In this document: piece by piece, positions 17,377 to 25,360 of the stretch
Layout: each line of letters starts with the position of its first letter
Position numbering within the stretch: position 1 is the stretch's first letter
Assembly: GCF_004118285.1 (NCBI RefSeq)
Contig: NZ_SDHY01000004.1
Coordinates: 186,001 to 250,000, forward strand
Length of the DNA stretch: 64,000 nucleotides
From: Aquirufa rosea
GTDB taxonomy: Bacteria > Bacteroidota > Bacteroidia > Cytophagales > Spirosomataceae
Reading direction: 5' to 3'
The notes under the pieces: generated by a model
Databases searched by the model: none
What the model was told of the DNA's origin: nothing
What the model saw: the letters and a program-made list of their open reading frames with translations, nothing else
Position numbers and translations under genes: made by a program

Positions 17377-18264
17377 ATGCGTATACTGATCACGGGAGGA
17401 ACTGGATTTATAGGGCAAGCATGGCAAAAAAAATGCCGAGAAAAGGGCTATGAAGTAGTTGTTTTATCTCGTCATGGTGGGGATTTTCAGTGGAATCCTG
17501 CCAAAGGAGAAATAGATAGTAGAGCTTTGGAGGGAGTGGATGCCATCGTACACTTGGCGGGTGCTGGTATCGCAGAAAAACGCTGGACAAAGGCCAGGAA
17601 AGAGGAATTAATACAATCCCGAGTACAAAGTTCTGCTCTTTTATTTAAGACGCTAAAAGAGCATCCTAATCAAGTTCAAACGCTTATTTCTGCCTCGGGT
17701 ATTGGCTATTATGGAGCTGATACAGGGGAGCAAATATGTGAGGAAAATTCCGAACCAGGGCATGATTTTATCTCGCAATGTACACAGGCTTGGGAAGGTA
17801 GTTTGTCGGGCATTGAGTCCTTAGGCATTCGGTTAGTAAAATTTAGAATAGGTCTGGTCATGGGAAATGGAGGAGGAATTTTACCGGTGTTACAGAAACC
17901 TATTCAATGGTTTGTGGGGGCAAATTTAGGTAACGGAAGGCAATGGCAATCCTGGATACATTTGGATGATTTATTGGCCATGTTTGATTGGGCCTTACAT
18001 CAAAAATCGATGCATGGGGTGTATAACGCGGTGGCACCAGAACCTTTGCGACAAGCCGATTTGAATCAGCAATTAGCTAAAGCGATGCATCGTCCATTGT
18101 TTTTACCACCTGTCCCTGCTTGGGTCTTAAAGCTCATTTTGGGAGAAATGGCAGTCTTAGTCACAGGTGGAAATTTAGTTTCTTCCTCTCGCATACAGAA
18201 AGAAGCCGGTTTTTCGTTTAGATTTGTACGATTTTCAGAAGCACTCGCGGATTTAATTTCTTAA
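17377..18264 (+). CDS. TIGR01777-family SDR (YfcH-like NAD(P)-binding protein)
   Basis: A 295-residue extended short-chain dehydrogenase-like protein. It starts at once with the Rossmann motif ITGGTGFIG and has the family block VHLAGAGIAEKRWTKARKEEL and SASGIGYYGADTG. The C-terminal DUF1731 region is recognisable in VLKLILGEMAVLVTGGNLVSSSRIQKEAGF. The catalytic function of the YfcH/SulA-cell-division-like family is unresolved. The gene lies 4 bases after the fusion hydrolase and 1 base before the LOG gene, so all three look co-transcribed. Confidence 0.88.
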   Translation: MRILITGGTGFIGQAWQKKCREKGYEVVVLSRHGGDFQWNPAKGEIDSRALEGVDAIVHLAGAGIAEKRWTKARKEELIQSRVQSSALLFKTLKEHPNQVQTLISASGIGYYGADTGEQICEENSEPGHDFISQCTQAWEGSLSGIESLGIRLVKFRIGLVMGNGGGILPVLQKPIQWFVGANLGNGRQWQSWIHLDDLLAMFDWALHQKSMHGVYNAVAPEPLRQADLNQQLAKAMHRPLFLPPVPAWVLKLILGEMAVLVTGGNLVSSSRIQKEAGFSFRFVRFSEALADLIS

Positions 18265-18265
18265 T

Positions 18266-18847
18266 ATGTCGAAAAAAATATTGATTTACTGTGGTTCATC
18301 AAAGGGTAATAACCCTGTGTATGAGGAGGAAGTTAAACGCTTAGCTCAAGAACTTAAAAAACATGACTGCACCATAATTTTTGGGGCAGGTAGTGTGGGT
18401 TTAATGGGCGTGATGGCTGACGAATATTTACGTTTAGGAGGAGAGGTGATAGGAGTGATTCCCTCTTTTATGGAGCCATGGGAGGTAAAACACTTAGGGA
18501 TTCAAACATGCCATGTCACGGAATCCATGCATGAAAGAAAGCAAATCATGGCAGAGTTAGCAGATGGGGTGATTGCCATGCCAGGTGGATTTGGGACTTT
18601 TGATGAGCTTTTCGAGATGCTAACTTGGAAACAATTGGATTTACATCAAATGCCCATTGCCATTTTTAATACAGCCGGATATTATGATTTATTGTTGCAG
18701 CAATTGAATCACATGATCCAAGAAGGATTTTTAAAAGAACGAAATTTGACCGCATTGCATGTAGAATCCGATGCGGCTAAATTGGCAGATTGGATGATGG
18801 AATACGTGCCTGAGAAAATGGAAAAGAAATGGATTTATCGAGCTTAA
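18266..18847 (+). CDS. LOG-family protein (TIGR00730; nucleotide 5'-monophosphate phosphoribohydrolase type)
   Basis: A 193-residue protein with the LOG signature PGGFGTFDELFEMLTWKQL (the PGGxGTxxE motif) and the N-terminal IYCGSSKGNNPVYE. LOG enzymes split the N-glycosidic bond of AMP or of cytokinin riboside monophosphates; older annotations call them lysine decarboxylases, which is wrong for this motif. Length is standard and the protein is cytoplasmic. It follows the TIGR01777 epimerase with one base between and is probably translated from the same transcript. Confidence 0.9.
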   Translation: MSKKILIYCGSSKGNNPVYEEEVKRLAQELKKHDCTIIFGAGSVGLMGVMADEYLRLGGEVIGVIPSFMEPWEVKHLGIQTCHVTESMHERKQIMAELADGVIAMPGGFGTFDELFEMLTWKQLDLHQMPIAIFNTAGYYDLLLQQLNHMIQEGFLKERNLTALHVESDAAKLADWMMEYVPEKMEKKWIYRA

Positions 18848-18860
18848 TGTCTTGTTCTGA

Positions 18861-20504
18861 ATGATTAAATATCTGGTTTTTTTCTTATTACTTGTAGGTT
18901 TACAGGAGCTCTCTGCTCAAAAATTACCAGAGAATTTGGGTTCTGCGATCAATTCGGAGTACTCGGAATTAAATCCAGTCATGGCACCTGATGGTAAGAC
19001 CTTGTATTTTGGAAGGAAAAATCATCCCTCAAATAAATATGGAACTACTGGTTCTGAAACAGTAGCCGGCTCACAAGATATTTGGTATAGTGAGCGTATT
19101 GGGGATGTGTGGAGTACGGCCAAGCGAATGCCAGATGTGTTGAATCGGGATCAATACAATACCATTTTGTCCATTTCTCCTGATGGTCAAACCATTTTAT
19201 TGAAGGGAGCCTATGTGCAAGGAGCCTATGAAACGAGAGGTTTTTCGATAGCCAAAAAAACAGTAAATTCTTGGTCGGTACCCGAAAAATTGGATATCCC
19301 TAATTATGAAAAAATGAGTCGGGGGAAAAATGAATATGCCTATTTAACCATGGATGGGAAGGCTTTACTTCTGGCTTTTTCGGAGAAAAAAAACTCTGAT
19401 CGGGATGATTTATATATTAGCTTTTTGCAGGATAACAAATGGACTGAGCCCATGAATTTGGGTAAGACGATTAATACCGAACATTCAGAGACAACGCCTT
19501 TTTTAGCCGCTGATGGTAAGACCTTGTATTTTTCATCGGATAGACCCGGCGGACAAGGTAGTCAGGATATTTATATGTCCAAACGCCTAGATAATAGTTG
19601 GACCAGTTGGCGTACGCCCATCAATCTAGGAGGACCCATTAATACGGAGGAATATGATGCTTATTATAGTTTATCTGCCAAAGGGGATTTTGCCTATTTT
19701 CTTTCTTCAAAAAACTCCCTGGGTAAAAAAGATGTTTTTCGAATTGCCATAGAACCGGAGCCGATAGAAGTTCCTGCTCCCGCAAAACCTAGTCAAGCTA
19801 AAACGGAAGAAAAACCCATATTGGCCCAGCAAGATGTTAAGGGAAGTCCAAGATCCGTATCCAGCGAGCAGTCTGAAGCCGTTGTTTTGGTTTCTGGTCG
19901 CGTAATTGATCCACAGACAGGTAAGGTTCCCGAAGAGACTAATATCAGCTACGAGGACCTAAAAACAGGTAAAACCATTGGTATTGCCAAACCTGACCCA
20001 AAGACGGGTTTGTATAAGCTAGTTTTACCGTATGGAGTAAATTATGGAATTACGGCGAAGGCAAAGGGTTTTTTACCTAGCTCCATTAATATTGATTTGA
20101 GTAAACTGAGAGGACGGTATTTAGAATTAGATGAGCGGGATTTAGTGATGGCGACGATAGCCAAGGGCTCCAGTATGACCATCAATAATTTATTCTTTGA
20201 AACGGGTAAAGCGACTTTAACGCCGGAATCTGACCCAGAATTGAAACGTATAGTTCAGGTAATGCAAGAAAACGCTTCTCTTCAAATTGAAATTTCTGGT
20301 CACACCGATAATACGGGCTCTGATGAATTGAATAACAAGCTATCTCAAGATCGCGCCGATGCGGTTAAAAATTACTTGTTGAGCGCAGGAGTTAAGTCAG
20401 AACGAATTAGAACCAAAGGATACGGAAAGACGAAGCCTAAAGCTGATAATTCTACGGAAGAAGGAAGACAACAGAATCGTCGCGTGGAATTCGCTATTTT
20501 ATAA
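18861..20504 (+). CDS. PD40 beta-propeller / OmpA-domain outer-membrane protein
   Basis: A 547-residue exported protein (signal peptide ending ELSAQ). Residues about 30-295 carry WD40-like PD40 repeats with the recurring pattern APDGKTLYF / SPDGQTI / AADGKTLYFSSDRPGG. A carboxypeptidase-regulatory-like beta-sandwich (about 348-420, VSGRVIDPQTGKV) follows. The C-terminal OmpA domain (about 440-547) binds peptidoglycan, with the signature ISGHTDNTGSDELNNKLSQDRA and GYGKTKP. This arrangement is typical of Bacteroidota envelope proteins near gliding/T9SS or peptidoglycan functions. The stop codon is immediately followed by the stop of the convergent next gene, with no base between. Confidence 0.9.
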   Translation: MIKYLVFFLLLVGLQELSAQKLPENLGSAINSEYSELNPVMAPDGKTLYFGRKNHPSNKYGTTGSETVAGSQDIWYSERIGDVWSTAKRMPDVLNRDQYNTILSISPDGQTILLKGAYVQGAYETRGFSIAKKTVNSWSVPEKLDIPNYEKMSRGKNEYAYLTMDGKALLLAFSEKKNSDRDDLYISFLQDNKWTEPMNLGKTINTEHSETTPFLAADGKTLYFSSDRPGGQGSQDIYMSKRLDNSWTSWRTPINLGGPINTEEYDAYYSLSAKGDFAYFLSSKNSLGKKDVFRIAIEPEPIEVPAPAKPSQAKTEEKPILAQQDVKGSPRSVSSEQSEAVVLVSGRVIDPQTGKVPEETNISYEDLKTGKTIGIAKPDPKTGLYKLVLPYGVNYGITAKAKGFLPSSINIDLSKLRGRYLELDERDLVMATIAKGSSMTINNLFFETGKATLTPESDPELKRIVQVMQENASLQIEISGHTDNTGSDELNNKLSQDRADAVKNYLLSAGVKSERIRTKGYGKTKPKADNSTEEGRQQNRRVEFAIL

Positions 20505-20801
20505 TCAGGGCTGCTGGAAGCTTATGGGGATTTGCTCTTCCAAAATGATCGTAATCTGCTTTTGTTGACTATCTATTTGTTGTGTTTTTGGAAGGTAACC
20601 AATCGCCGAAATTTTAATTTTTCTTGAGGCATTTTTTAGTTGAAAATGGCCTTTCTCGTCGGTGTATACGTTCAACTGATTAGAACGTATGCAAACTCCC
20701 GGTAGAGGATTTCCTCTTTTGTCCAGAATTTGACCATTTAAGTGATTAATTGGGGTATCTTGCACTAAAAATATGTGCAAGATTAGGACGAATAAGTTCA
20801 T
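20505..20801 (-). CDS. single-domain secreted carboxypeptidase-regulatory-like protein
   Basis: A 98-residue protein with a short hydrophobic N-terminus (probable signal or anchor, residues 1-14), followed by one CarboxypepD_reg-like beta-sandwich. The segments NGQILDKRGNPLPGVCIRS, VYTDEKGHFQLKN and KIKISAIGYLPKTQ are those seen at the N-terminus of SusC-type TonB receptors. Here the domain stands alone with no barrel, peptidase or OmpA partner. It converges with the OmpA gene stop-to-stop. It may be an independent small secreted protein or the leftover N-terminus of a lost larger protein; I cannot decide. Confidence 0.65.
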   Translation of the reverse strand: MNLFVLILHIFLVQDTPINHLNGQILDKRGNPLPGVCIRSNQLNVYTDEKGHFQLKNASRKIKISAIGYLPKTQQIDSQQKQITIILEEQIPISFQQP

Positions 20802-20888
20802 ATATTGGCAGAATACTGCACAAAGAACGGAAGCCTATATTAACTTATGGTTAAGGAATCGATATGAAATAATTAATTCCTACGAAAA

Positions 20889-21890
20889 TTAGATTTGAAC
20901 CTTATCGATAAAATTGACCACCTTTTGAAACGGAAGGCTAAGGTATTTTCTAACTCGTAGAAAGCGTTTTCTAGGTTTCACTTCAGGGGCTTTAATGTAA
21001 AAACATGGGAACTTTTTATACATCTCATGCCCGTTTTTGATCAATATTTGGGCGTATTGATCGAAAATAGTGGCCACATCAGGTTTTTCCTGGAAGGTAT
21101 AGCGATTTTGGTATTTAGAAATGACTGTAGGATTTTCTGGATGATAACCCGAAAAATGGAAAAAGATGAGGGGAACCGTATCATTCACGGAGTAAGGAAT
21201 ATTTTCCCCGGTTAATACTCTTTCATGCAAATTCCAATAGGCCATGTTTAGTCCCATATGTCGACTAATGTACACGTCATCAAAATACACCGGTGCGAAA
21301 TTTACCCACAATTGATCCACAAACATGCCGTTGGCCAGATCAATATAACATTGGTCGCGGAGGCGTTCCTTCCACCAATGCAGAAATGCTAAGGTATTAG
21401 GACTTCGTTTCGTACCGATGAAACCTAAGTTAAAAATTCCAGTATTCAAAAGGTCCGTTTCTTGGGGACGGGACGTGTCTGGATAGGGAGTTAAAATGTG
21501 GGGAGTTAAAACCAAACTATGGTTTTTCAATGGATTTTCAATTTCATCAAGTGCCTGAAAAACCAAAATATCAGGGTCAAAATAATGTAATATTTCTACT
21601 TCTGGATAGGTATGGTAGATATACTCCATGAAAAATGGTTTCACCGCCGTATTGAGTTCGGTGATATTATATTTCTCACAAAGCTCATCTAAATCCTCTA
21701 TTCCAATGGTATGTAATTCAATGAGTGGATACTCTGGTAATTGGGATTTATCAATGCTGGATTGGTCCAAACGATCCACTAAACCAATTAAAAAATGGTA
21801 GTCTGGATTATGTTGTAGAAGAGAATCCCCCAATGATTTAGCTTGTGCTAAATAATTGATGGAGCATATGGTAAGGACTATTTTCTGCAT
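20889..21890 (-). CDS. putative glycosyltransferase with DPD motif
   Basis: 333 residues from the ATG at 21890; a longer TTG start at 21923 would run into the intergenic palindrome and is less likely. The opening MQKIVLTICSINYLAQAKSL and the central ILHYFDPDILVF (a DxD-type metal/nucleotide-sugar site) resemble GT-A fold glycosyltransferases near family 8-like hypothetical enzymes. Other family-like elements are LNTGIFNLGFIGTKRS and DQLWVNFAP. No membrane segments; the C-terminus is basic, as in enzymes that dock at the membrane. Donor and acceptor are unknown. It stands apart from the main glycan cluster at 42-46 kb. Confidence 0.7.
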   Translation of the reverse strand: MQKIVLTICSINYLAQAKSLGDSLLQHNPDYHFLIGLVDRLDQSSIDKSQLPEYPLIELHTIGIEDLDELCEKYNITELNTAVKPFFMEYIYHTYPEVEILHYFDPDILVFQALDEIENPLKNHSLVLTPHILTPYPDTSRPQETDLLNTGIFNLGFIGTKRSPNTLAFLHWWKERLRDQCYIDLANGMFVDQLWVNFAPVYFDDVYISRHMGLNMAYWNLHERVLTGENIPYSVNDTVPLIFFHFSGYHPENPTVISKYQNRYTFQEKPDVATIFDQYAQILIKNGHEMYKKFPCFYIKAPEVKPRKRFLRVRKYLSLPFQKVVNFIDKVQI

Positions 21891-21904
21891 GATAAAATCA
21901 AAAA

Positions 21905-21933
21905 AATTGTCAACCTTCAACAAGTTGACAATT
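21905..21933. repeat. intergenic inverted repeat AATTGTCAAC...GTTGACAATT (copy 4)
   Basis: Ten-base perfect arms (21905-21914 and 21924-21933) with a nine-base spacer, just upstream of the glycosyltransferase ATG. It contains the same TTGTCAAC/GTTGACAA core as the palindrome before hemN. Confidence 0.7.
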
Positions 21934-21976
21934 CTAAGTGGACAAATCTACGGCGACAATTTCACGTTGGCAAATC

Positions 21977-23242
21977 TTAGCGCAGCAAACTGCTATAAAT
22001 GATATTTTCCACCTTTCTGCTGTAATCACCATGGGAATTGGGTGTATGCTGTGTCATGATGAGGCAAATCATATTTTCTTTAGGGTCAGCCCAATAGCTT
22101 GTTCCATAATATCCACCCCAGTTAAAAGAACCCTTGTTTCTGCCATGTAAATGGCTGGAGCGTTCAGAAGTAATGGAGAATCCAAGACCAAAATTATCGG
22201 CACCGTCTTTGATGAAGTCTAATTGTGGACTTATCATGAGTTCCACAGTTCTTCTTCCAAGAATTTGTTTTCCGCTGTATTTACCACCATTTAAGAGCAT
22301 TTGTAGGAAAATACCATAGTCAAATGCTGTGGAAGAAAGTCCAGCACCACCTGAGAAATACGACTTTTTATCCAATGGATAATTGGGATTGATGTTTCTA
22401 AAAGTAGGCGCCCAAGCGATGATATTTTTTTGGGCATCTTCTGTGTACACACCGGGAAGTCGGCTCGCTTTTTCTCCTGGAACATTGAAATACGTATCTT
22501 TCATGCCCAGTGGGTCAAAGATATTTTTTTGTAGGTATTCCTCGAGACTTTGACCGCTAATGACCTCAATCAAGCAGCCCAATAAATCGGTATTTAAACC
22601 ATAAGTAAACTTTTCACCCGGTTGGTGCTCCAAAGGTAATTTGCCCAGGATTTTCATTTTTTCTAAGAGATTGGCTCTGAATGTTCCCAATCCTGAAGGA
22701 ACACCCGCTTTGGCATATATCGCCTTCATTCGGTCGGAACCAATATCCGCATAGCCAATGCCAGAACTATGAGTCAATAAATCGCGGAAGGTGATTTCTC
22801 TTTTGGCGTTGATGAAAGTATAAGAGGTATCGGCAGGATTATAGTCTTGGATGACTTTGGGTTTTTTAAATTCAGGGATGAAATCTCCAATGGATTGATC
22901 AAGGCTAAATTTCCCCTTTTCATATAATTGCATGATGCCTACACTAGTAATAGCCTTAGTTTGACTCATGATACGGAAGATGGCATCAGCAGGCATAGGC
23001 TTTTTAGAGTTTACATCTAAATACCCATGACCCTTGTAATGAACCACTTGATTGTCCTTGATGACCAAAGTAACTGCTCCAGTCAACCAATTTTTTTCCA
23101 CATATTGCTTTAATACGGTATCAATGTAAGCTAATCGCTGATTGTCGATAGAGGGATGAGGCTTAATGATAGGAGAAAGCACTTGGCCCCAATGGGTCAG
23201 GCTAATGAATAAGAAGGCAAGGAGTAGTAAAGCTTTTTTCAT
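21977..23242 (-). CDS. secreted serine hydrolase of the beta-lactamase/penicillin-binding class C family
   Basis: A 421-residue protein with a signal peptide (LLLLAFLFISLTHWGQ). The catalytic serine-lysine motif is SQTK in IMSQTKAITSVGIMQLYE, the second motif is YGLNTD (Y-x-N) and a C-terminal HGRNKGSFNWGG corresponds to the KTG/HxG region. This is the class C beta-lactamase-like family (PF00144), which includes DD-peptidases and esterases as well as true beta-lactamases; activity on antibiotics cannot be assumed. No ampR-like regulator is next to it. The nearest gene downstream is the glycosyltransferase, 86 bases away. Confidence 0.88.
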   Translation of the reverse strand: MKKALLLLAFLFISLTHWGQVLSPIIKPHPSIDNQRLAYIDTVLKQYVEKNWLTGAVTLVIKDNQVVHYKGHGYLDVNSKKPMPADAIFRIMSQTKAITSVGIMQLYEKGKFSLDQSIGDFIPEFKKPKVIQDYNPADTSYTFINAKREITFRDLLTHSSGIGYADIGSDRMKAIYAKAGVPSGLGTFRANLLEKMKILGKLPLEHQPGEKFTYGLNTDLLGCLIEVISGQSLEEYLQKNIFDPLGMKDTYFNVPGEKASRLPGVYTEDAQKNIIAWAPTFRNINPNYPLDKKSYFSGGAGLSSTAFDYGIFLQMLLNGGKYSGKQILGRRTVELMISPQLDFIKDGADNFGLGFSITSERSSHLHGRNKGSFNWGGYYGTSYWADPKENMICLIMTQHTPNSHGDYSRKVENIIYSSLLR

Positions 23243-23341
23243 GGCTTAGATGGTTTTTAGATTTTATTCTAAGTTAAAAGGAAAATAGGAAGAATAATAA
23301 TGAAGGAAATTTTATCCCCTAGAATGGGATTTATGTCCAAC

Positions 23342-23370
23342 AAAAAACCCCTCCAAGAATTGGAAGGGTT
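23342..23370 (-). terminator. Rho-independent terminator downstream of tRNA-Leu
   Basis: On the minus strand, AACCCTTCCAA / TTGGAGGGGTT forms an 11-bp stem with one wobble pair and a 3-base loop, followed by six T. It lies 15 bases after the tRNA-Leu 3' end. Confidence 0.8.
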
Positions 23371-23384
23371 CATGTCGATTATCG

Positions 23385-23470
23385 TACCTGGGATGGGAAT
23401 CGAACCCATACGAGCGTTTCGGCTCACAGGATTTTAAGTCCTGCGTGTCTACCAGTTCCACCACCCAGGC
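23385..23470 (-). tRNA. tRNA-Leu (anticodon TAA)
   Basis: An 86-base class II tRNA. The acceptor stem GCCTGGG pairs with CCCAGGT, the anticodon stem is CAGGA/TCCTG with loop CTTAAAA (anticodon TAA), the variable arm is long, and the T arm ATGGG-TTCGATT-CCCAT is intact. The CCA end is not encoded. Confidence 0.95.
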
Positions 23471-23513
23471 GGCCCTGTAAAACTCAAAAGCACCGTGGGG
23501 TGCTTCCAAGTGG

Positions 23514-23586
23514 AGCGAAAGACGGGGTTCGAACCCGCGACCTCGACCTTGGCAAGGTCGCGCTCTACCAGCTGAGCTACTTTCGC
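23514..23586 (-). tRNA. tRNA-Gly (anticodon GCC)
   Basis: A 73-base tRNA with perfect acceptor stem GCGAAAG/CTTTCGC, D arm GCTC-AGCTGGTA-GAGC, anticodon stem CGACC/GGTCG with loop TTGCCAA (anticodon GCC) and T loop TTCGAAC. It is 43 bases upstream of tRNA-Leu and co-transcribed with it. Confidence 0.96.
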
Positions 23587-23598
23587 ATTTTCGTGGGG

Positions 23599-23629
23599 CA
23601 AAATTAAGAACCTTTGCTTATTTATGCAA
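23599..23629 (-). promoter_or_regulatory. promoter of the tRNA-Gly/tRNA-Leu unit
   Basis: On the minus strand, TTG (23629-23627), 20 bases, then TAATTTTG (23606-23599). This matches the Bacteroidota TTG-N20-TAnnTTTG consensus, with the -7 element 12 bases before the mature tRNA-Gly. Confidence 0.7.
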
Positions 23630-23660
23630 GAGTAAACGTAAATTTCCCTTAAATATTCTC

Positions 23661-23668
23661 TAATTTTG
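23661..23668 (+). promoter_or_regulatory. candidate -7 element (TAATTTTG) of the Lrp-type regulator gene
   Basis: TAATTTTG matches the TAnnTTTG consensus 16 bases before the ATG. No clear -33 TTG is seen at the proper distance. Confidence 0.4.
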
Positions 23669-23684
23669 TTTTTTCGATTATTCC

Positions 23685-24155
23685 ATGAACATCACGAAAC
23701 TCGATCAAACCGATCACAAATTACTGGAAATTTTGCAACAAAACGCCAAAATTACCAATGCCCAATTGTCGAAGGAAATAGGCCTCTCTCCTGCTCCCAC
23801 CTTAGAACGCGTTAAAAAGCTAGAAAGCCTTGGAATCATTCAGAGCTACCATGCTCAAGTGGACCGTGATAAGGTTGGTTTAGGTGTAACGACCTTTGTG
23901 ACAGTGACATTGACAGGCCACAAAAAGCAAGTGACAGAATCATTTGTTCGTCAGATCAATCAAATTCCAGAGGTGATAGAATGCCACCATGTGACGGGAG
24001 CGGGAGACTTTATGTTAAAGATTATTTCTAAAGATATCTCTACCTACCAGAAACTGATGTTGGAAAAAATCAATGAAATAGAGGAAGTCTCTGCAACCTC
24101 TACCATGGTGATTTTATCTACCTTTAAAGAATCCAAAGTATTACCAATTCCTTGA
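23685..24155 (+). CDS. Lrp/AsnC-family transcriptional regulator
   Basis: A 156-residue regulator with an N-terminal winged HTH (LDQTDHKLLEILQQNAKITN, then LSKEIGLSPAPTLERVKKLE) and a C-terminal RAM/AsnC ligand domain (about 68-145), including IPEVIECHHVTGAGDFMLKI. Lrp/AsnC proteins are octameric, amino-acid-sensing regulators of metabolism and transport. The effector and targets are unknown here because the neighbours (tRNAs, tgt) give no clue. Its TGA is directly followed by the stop of tgt on the other strand, with zero spacing. Confidence 0.93.
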   Translation: MNITKLDQTDHKLLEILQQNAKITNAQLSKEIGLSPAPTLERVKKLESLGIIQSYHAQVDRDKVGLGVTTFVTVTLTGHKKQVTESFVRQINQIPEVIECHHVTGAGDFMLKIISKDISTYQKLMLEKINEIEEVSATSTMVILSTFKESKVLPIP

Positions 24156-25289
24156 TTAGAGACGTTGCATGAGTTGAGGAATCATGCGATTTTTCCAAAT
24201 AGTGAAGGTTCCTTGTAAAATCTCTTTACGGGCTTCTCCCACCAGCCACAAATAAAAGCGGAGGTTACATACGCTGGCAATCATAGCGCCCAACATTTCT
24301 TCACAACGGATTAAATGACGAAGGTAGGCTTTGCTGTATTGACCATGTATTGTATCCACAAAGGCGGGGTCAATGACTGAAAAATCTGATTTCCACTTTT
24401 CATTTTTGATGTTAATGATCCCTTGAGTGGTGAAAATCATTCCATTGCGGGCATTTCGAGTTGGCATGACACAATCAAACATATCAATTCCCAGCGCGAT
24501 ACCTTCCAAAATATTGGCAGGAGTTCCAACCCCCATCAAATAGCGAGGTTTGTCTTTGGGTAAAATATCCGTTACCTCATCGGCCATTTCATACATATCC
24601 TCTACAGGTTCCCCCACAGATAATCCACCAATGGCATTTCCAAAGGCTTCTTTTTCTGCGATGTATTCGGCAGAAATTTTTCTCAAATCTTTAAAAACAC
24701 TTCCTTGAACAATGGGGAAAAGGGCTTGACTGTGTCCATACTTGGGCTCTGTGGCTTCAAATCTATGGATGCAACGATCTAGCCAGCGGTGCGTCATTTG
24801 CATGGATTTACGCGCATATTCATAGGTACAAGGATAAGGCGTGCATTCATCAAATGCCATGATGATATCTGCCCCAATGGTTCTTTGAATATCCATGACC
24901 GATTCTGGACTAAAGAAATGGGTACTACCGTCGATGTGCGATTTAAATTTGACACCTTCTTCCACAATTTTTCGGCCAGTTCCAGCTAATGAATAAACTT
25001 GGTAACCACCTGAATCCGTTAAAATGGGGCCGTTCCAAGAATTAAATTGGTGTAATCCTCCAGCGGCTTCCATGACTTCCAAGCCGGGTCTCAAGTATAA
25101 ATGGTAAGTATTTCCTAGGATAATTTGAGCGTGGATTGGATCCGACAGTTCTGAGATATGTACCCCTTTTACGGTACCTGCTGTGCCTACTGGCATGAAA
25201 ATAGGAGTTTGAATAACTCCATGGTCCGTATGTAAACTACCTGCTCTAGCCTTGGAATGGGCATCTGTGGATTGGATCTCAAATTTCAT
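24156..25289 (-). CDS. tgt: tRNA-guanine transglycosylase (queuine tRNA-ribosyltransferase)
   Basis: A 377-residue Tgt of normal length. It swaps G34 for preQ1 in tRNAs with GUN anticodons. The catalytic aspartate region LTDSGGYQVYSL, IMAFDECTPYP and the nucleophile-containing GIDMFDCVMPTRNARNG are intact. The Zn site is not: where typical bacterial enzymes have CxCxxC (ECDCYTCR in E. coli), this one reads AFVDTIHG (residues about 309-316, bases 24342-24365); the YLRHL histidine remains. I believe other Bacteroidota Tgt proteins share this loss, which needs an alignment to confirm. A promoter-like TACCTTTG lies five bases before the ATG. Confidence 0.93.
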   Translation of the reverse strand: MKFEIQSTDAHSKARAGSLHTDHGVIQTPIFMPVGTAGTVKGVHISELSDPIHAQIILGNTYHLYLRPGLEVMEAAGGLHQFNSWNGPILTDSGGYQVYSLAGTGRKIVEEGVKFKSHIDGSTHFFSPESVMDIQRTIGADIIMAFDECTPYPCTYEYARKSMQMTHRWLDRCIHRFEATEPKYGHSQALFPIVQGSVFKDLRKISAEYIAEKEAFGNAIGGLSVGEPVEDMYEMADEVTDILPKDKPRYLMGVGTPANILEGIALGIDMFDCVMPTRNARNGMIFTTQGIINIKNEKWKSDFSVIDPAFVDTIHGQYSKAYLRHLIRCEEMLGAMIASVCNLRFYLWLVGEARKEILQGTFTIWKNRMIPQLMQRL

Positions 25290-25293
25290 GCCA

Positions 25294-25301
25294 CAAAGGT
25301 A
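25294..25301 (-). promoter_or_regulatory. candidate -7 element (TACCTTTG) of tgt, almost abutting the ATG
   Basis: On the minus strand, TACCTTTG matches TAnnTTTG and ends 4 bases before the tgt ATG. Transcription would then start at or next to the start codon (leaderless or nearly so). Confidence 0.45.
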
Positions 25302-25304
25302 GGG

Positions 25305-25342
25305 AAAAAATAAAGCGGTACATGAGTTAACATGTACCGCTT
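25305..25342 (-). terminator. Rho-independent terminator of the ThuA/dehydrogenase gene
   Basis: A perfect 12-bp stem (AAGCGGTACATG / CATGTACCGCTT) with a 6-base loop. Read on the minus strand it is followed by TTTATTTTTT. It sits 18 bases after the stop of the large ThuA-domain gene and directly before the tgt promoter. Confidence 0.85.
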
Positions 25343-25360
25343 ATTTGTTTTGGAAGGGAA

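Noticed and set aside
21891-21923. TTG start for the glycosyltransferase
   Set aside because: This would code through the intergenic inverted repeat; the ATG at 21890 gives the usual strand-one start.
21977-23242. Antibiotic-resistance beta-lactamase
   Set aside because: The SxTK/YxN family also contains peptidases and esterases, and no regulator or resistance context is seen.
23312-23509. 65-aa minus-strand open frame over the tRNA-Leu region
   Set aside because: It is the translation of the tRNA-Leu gene and its flanks, including the terminator.
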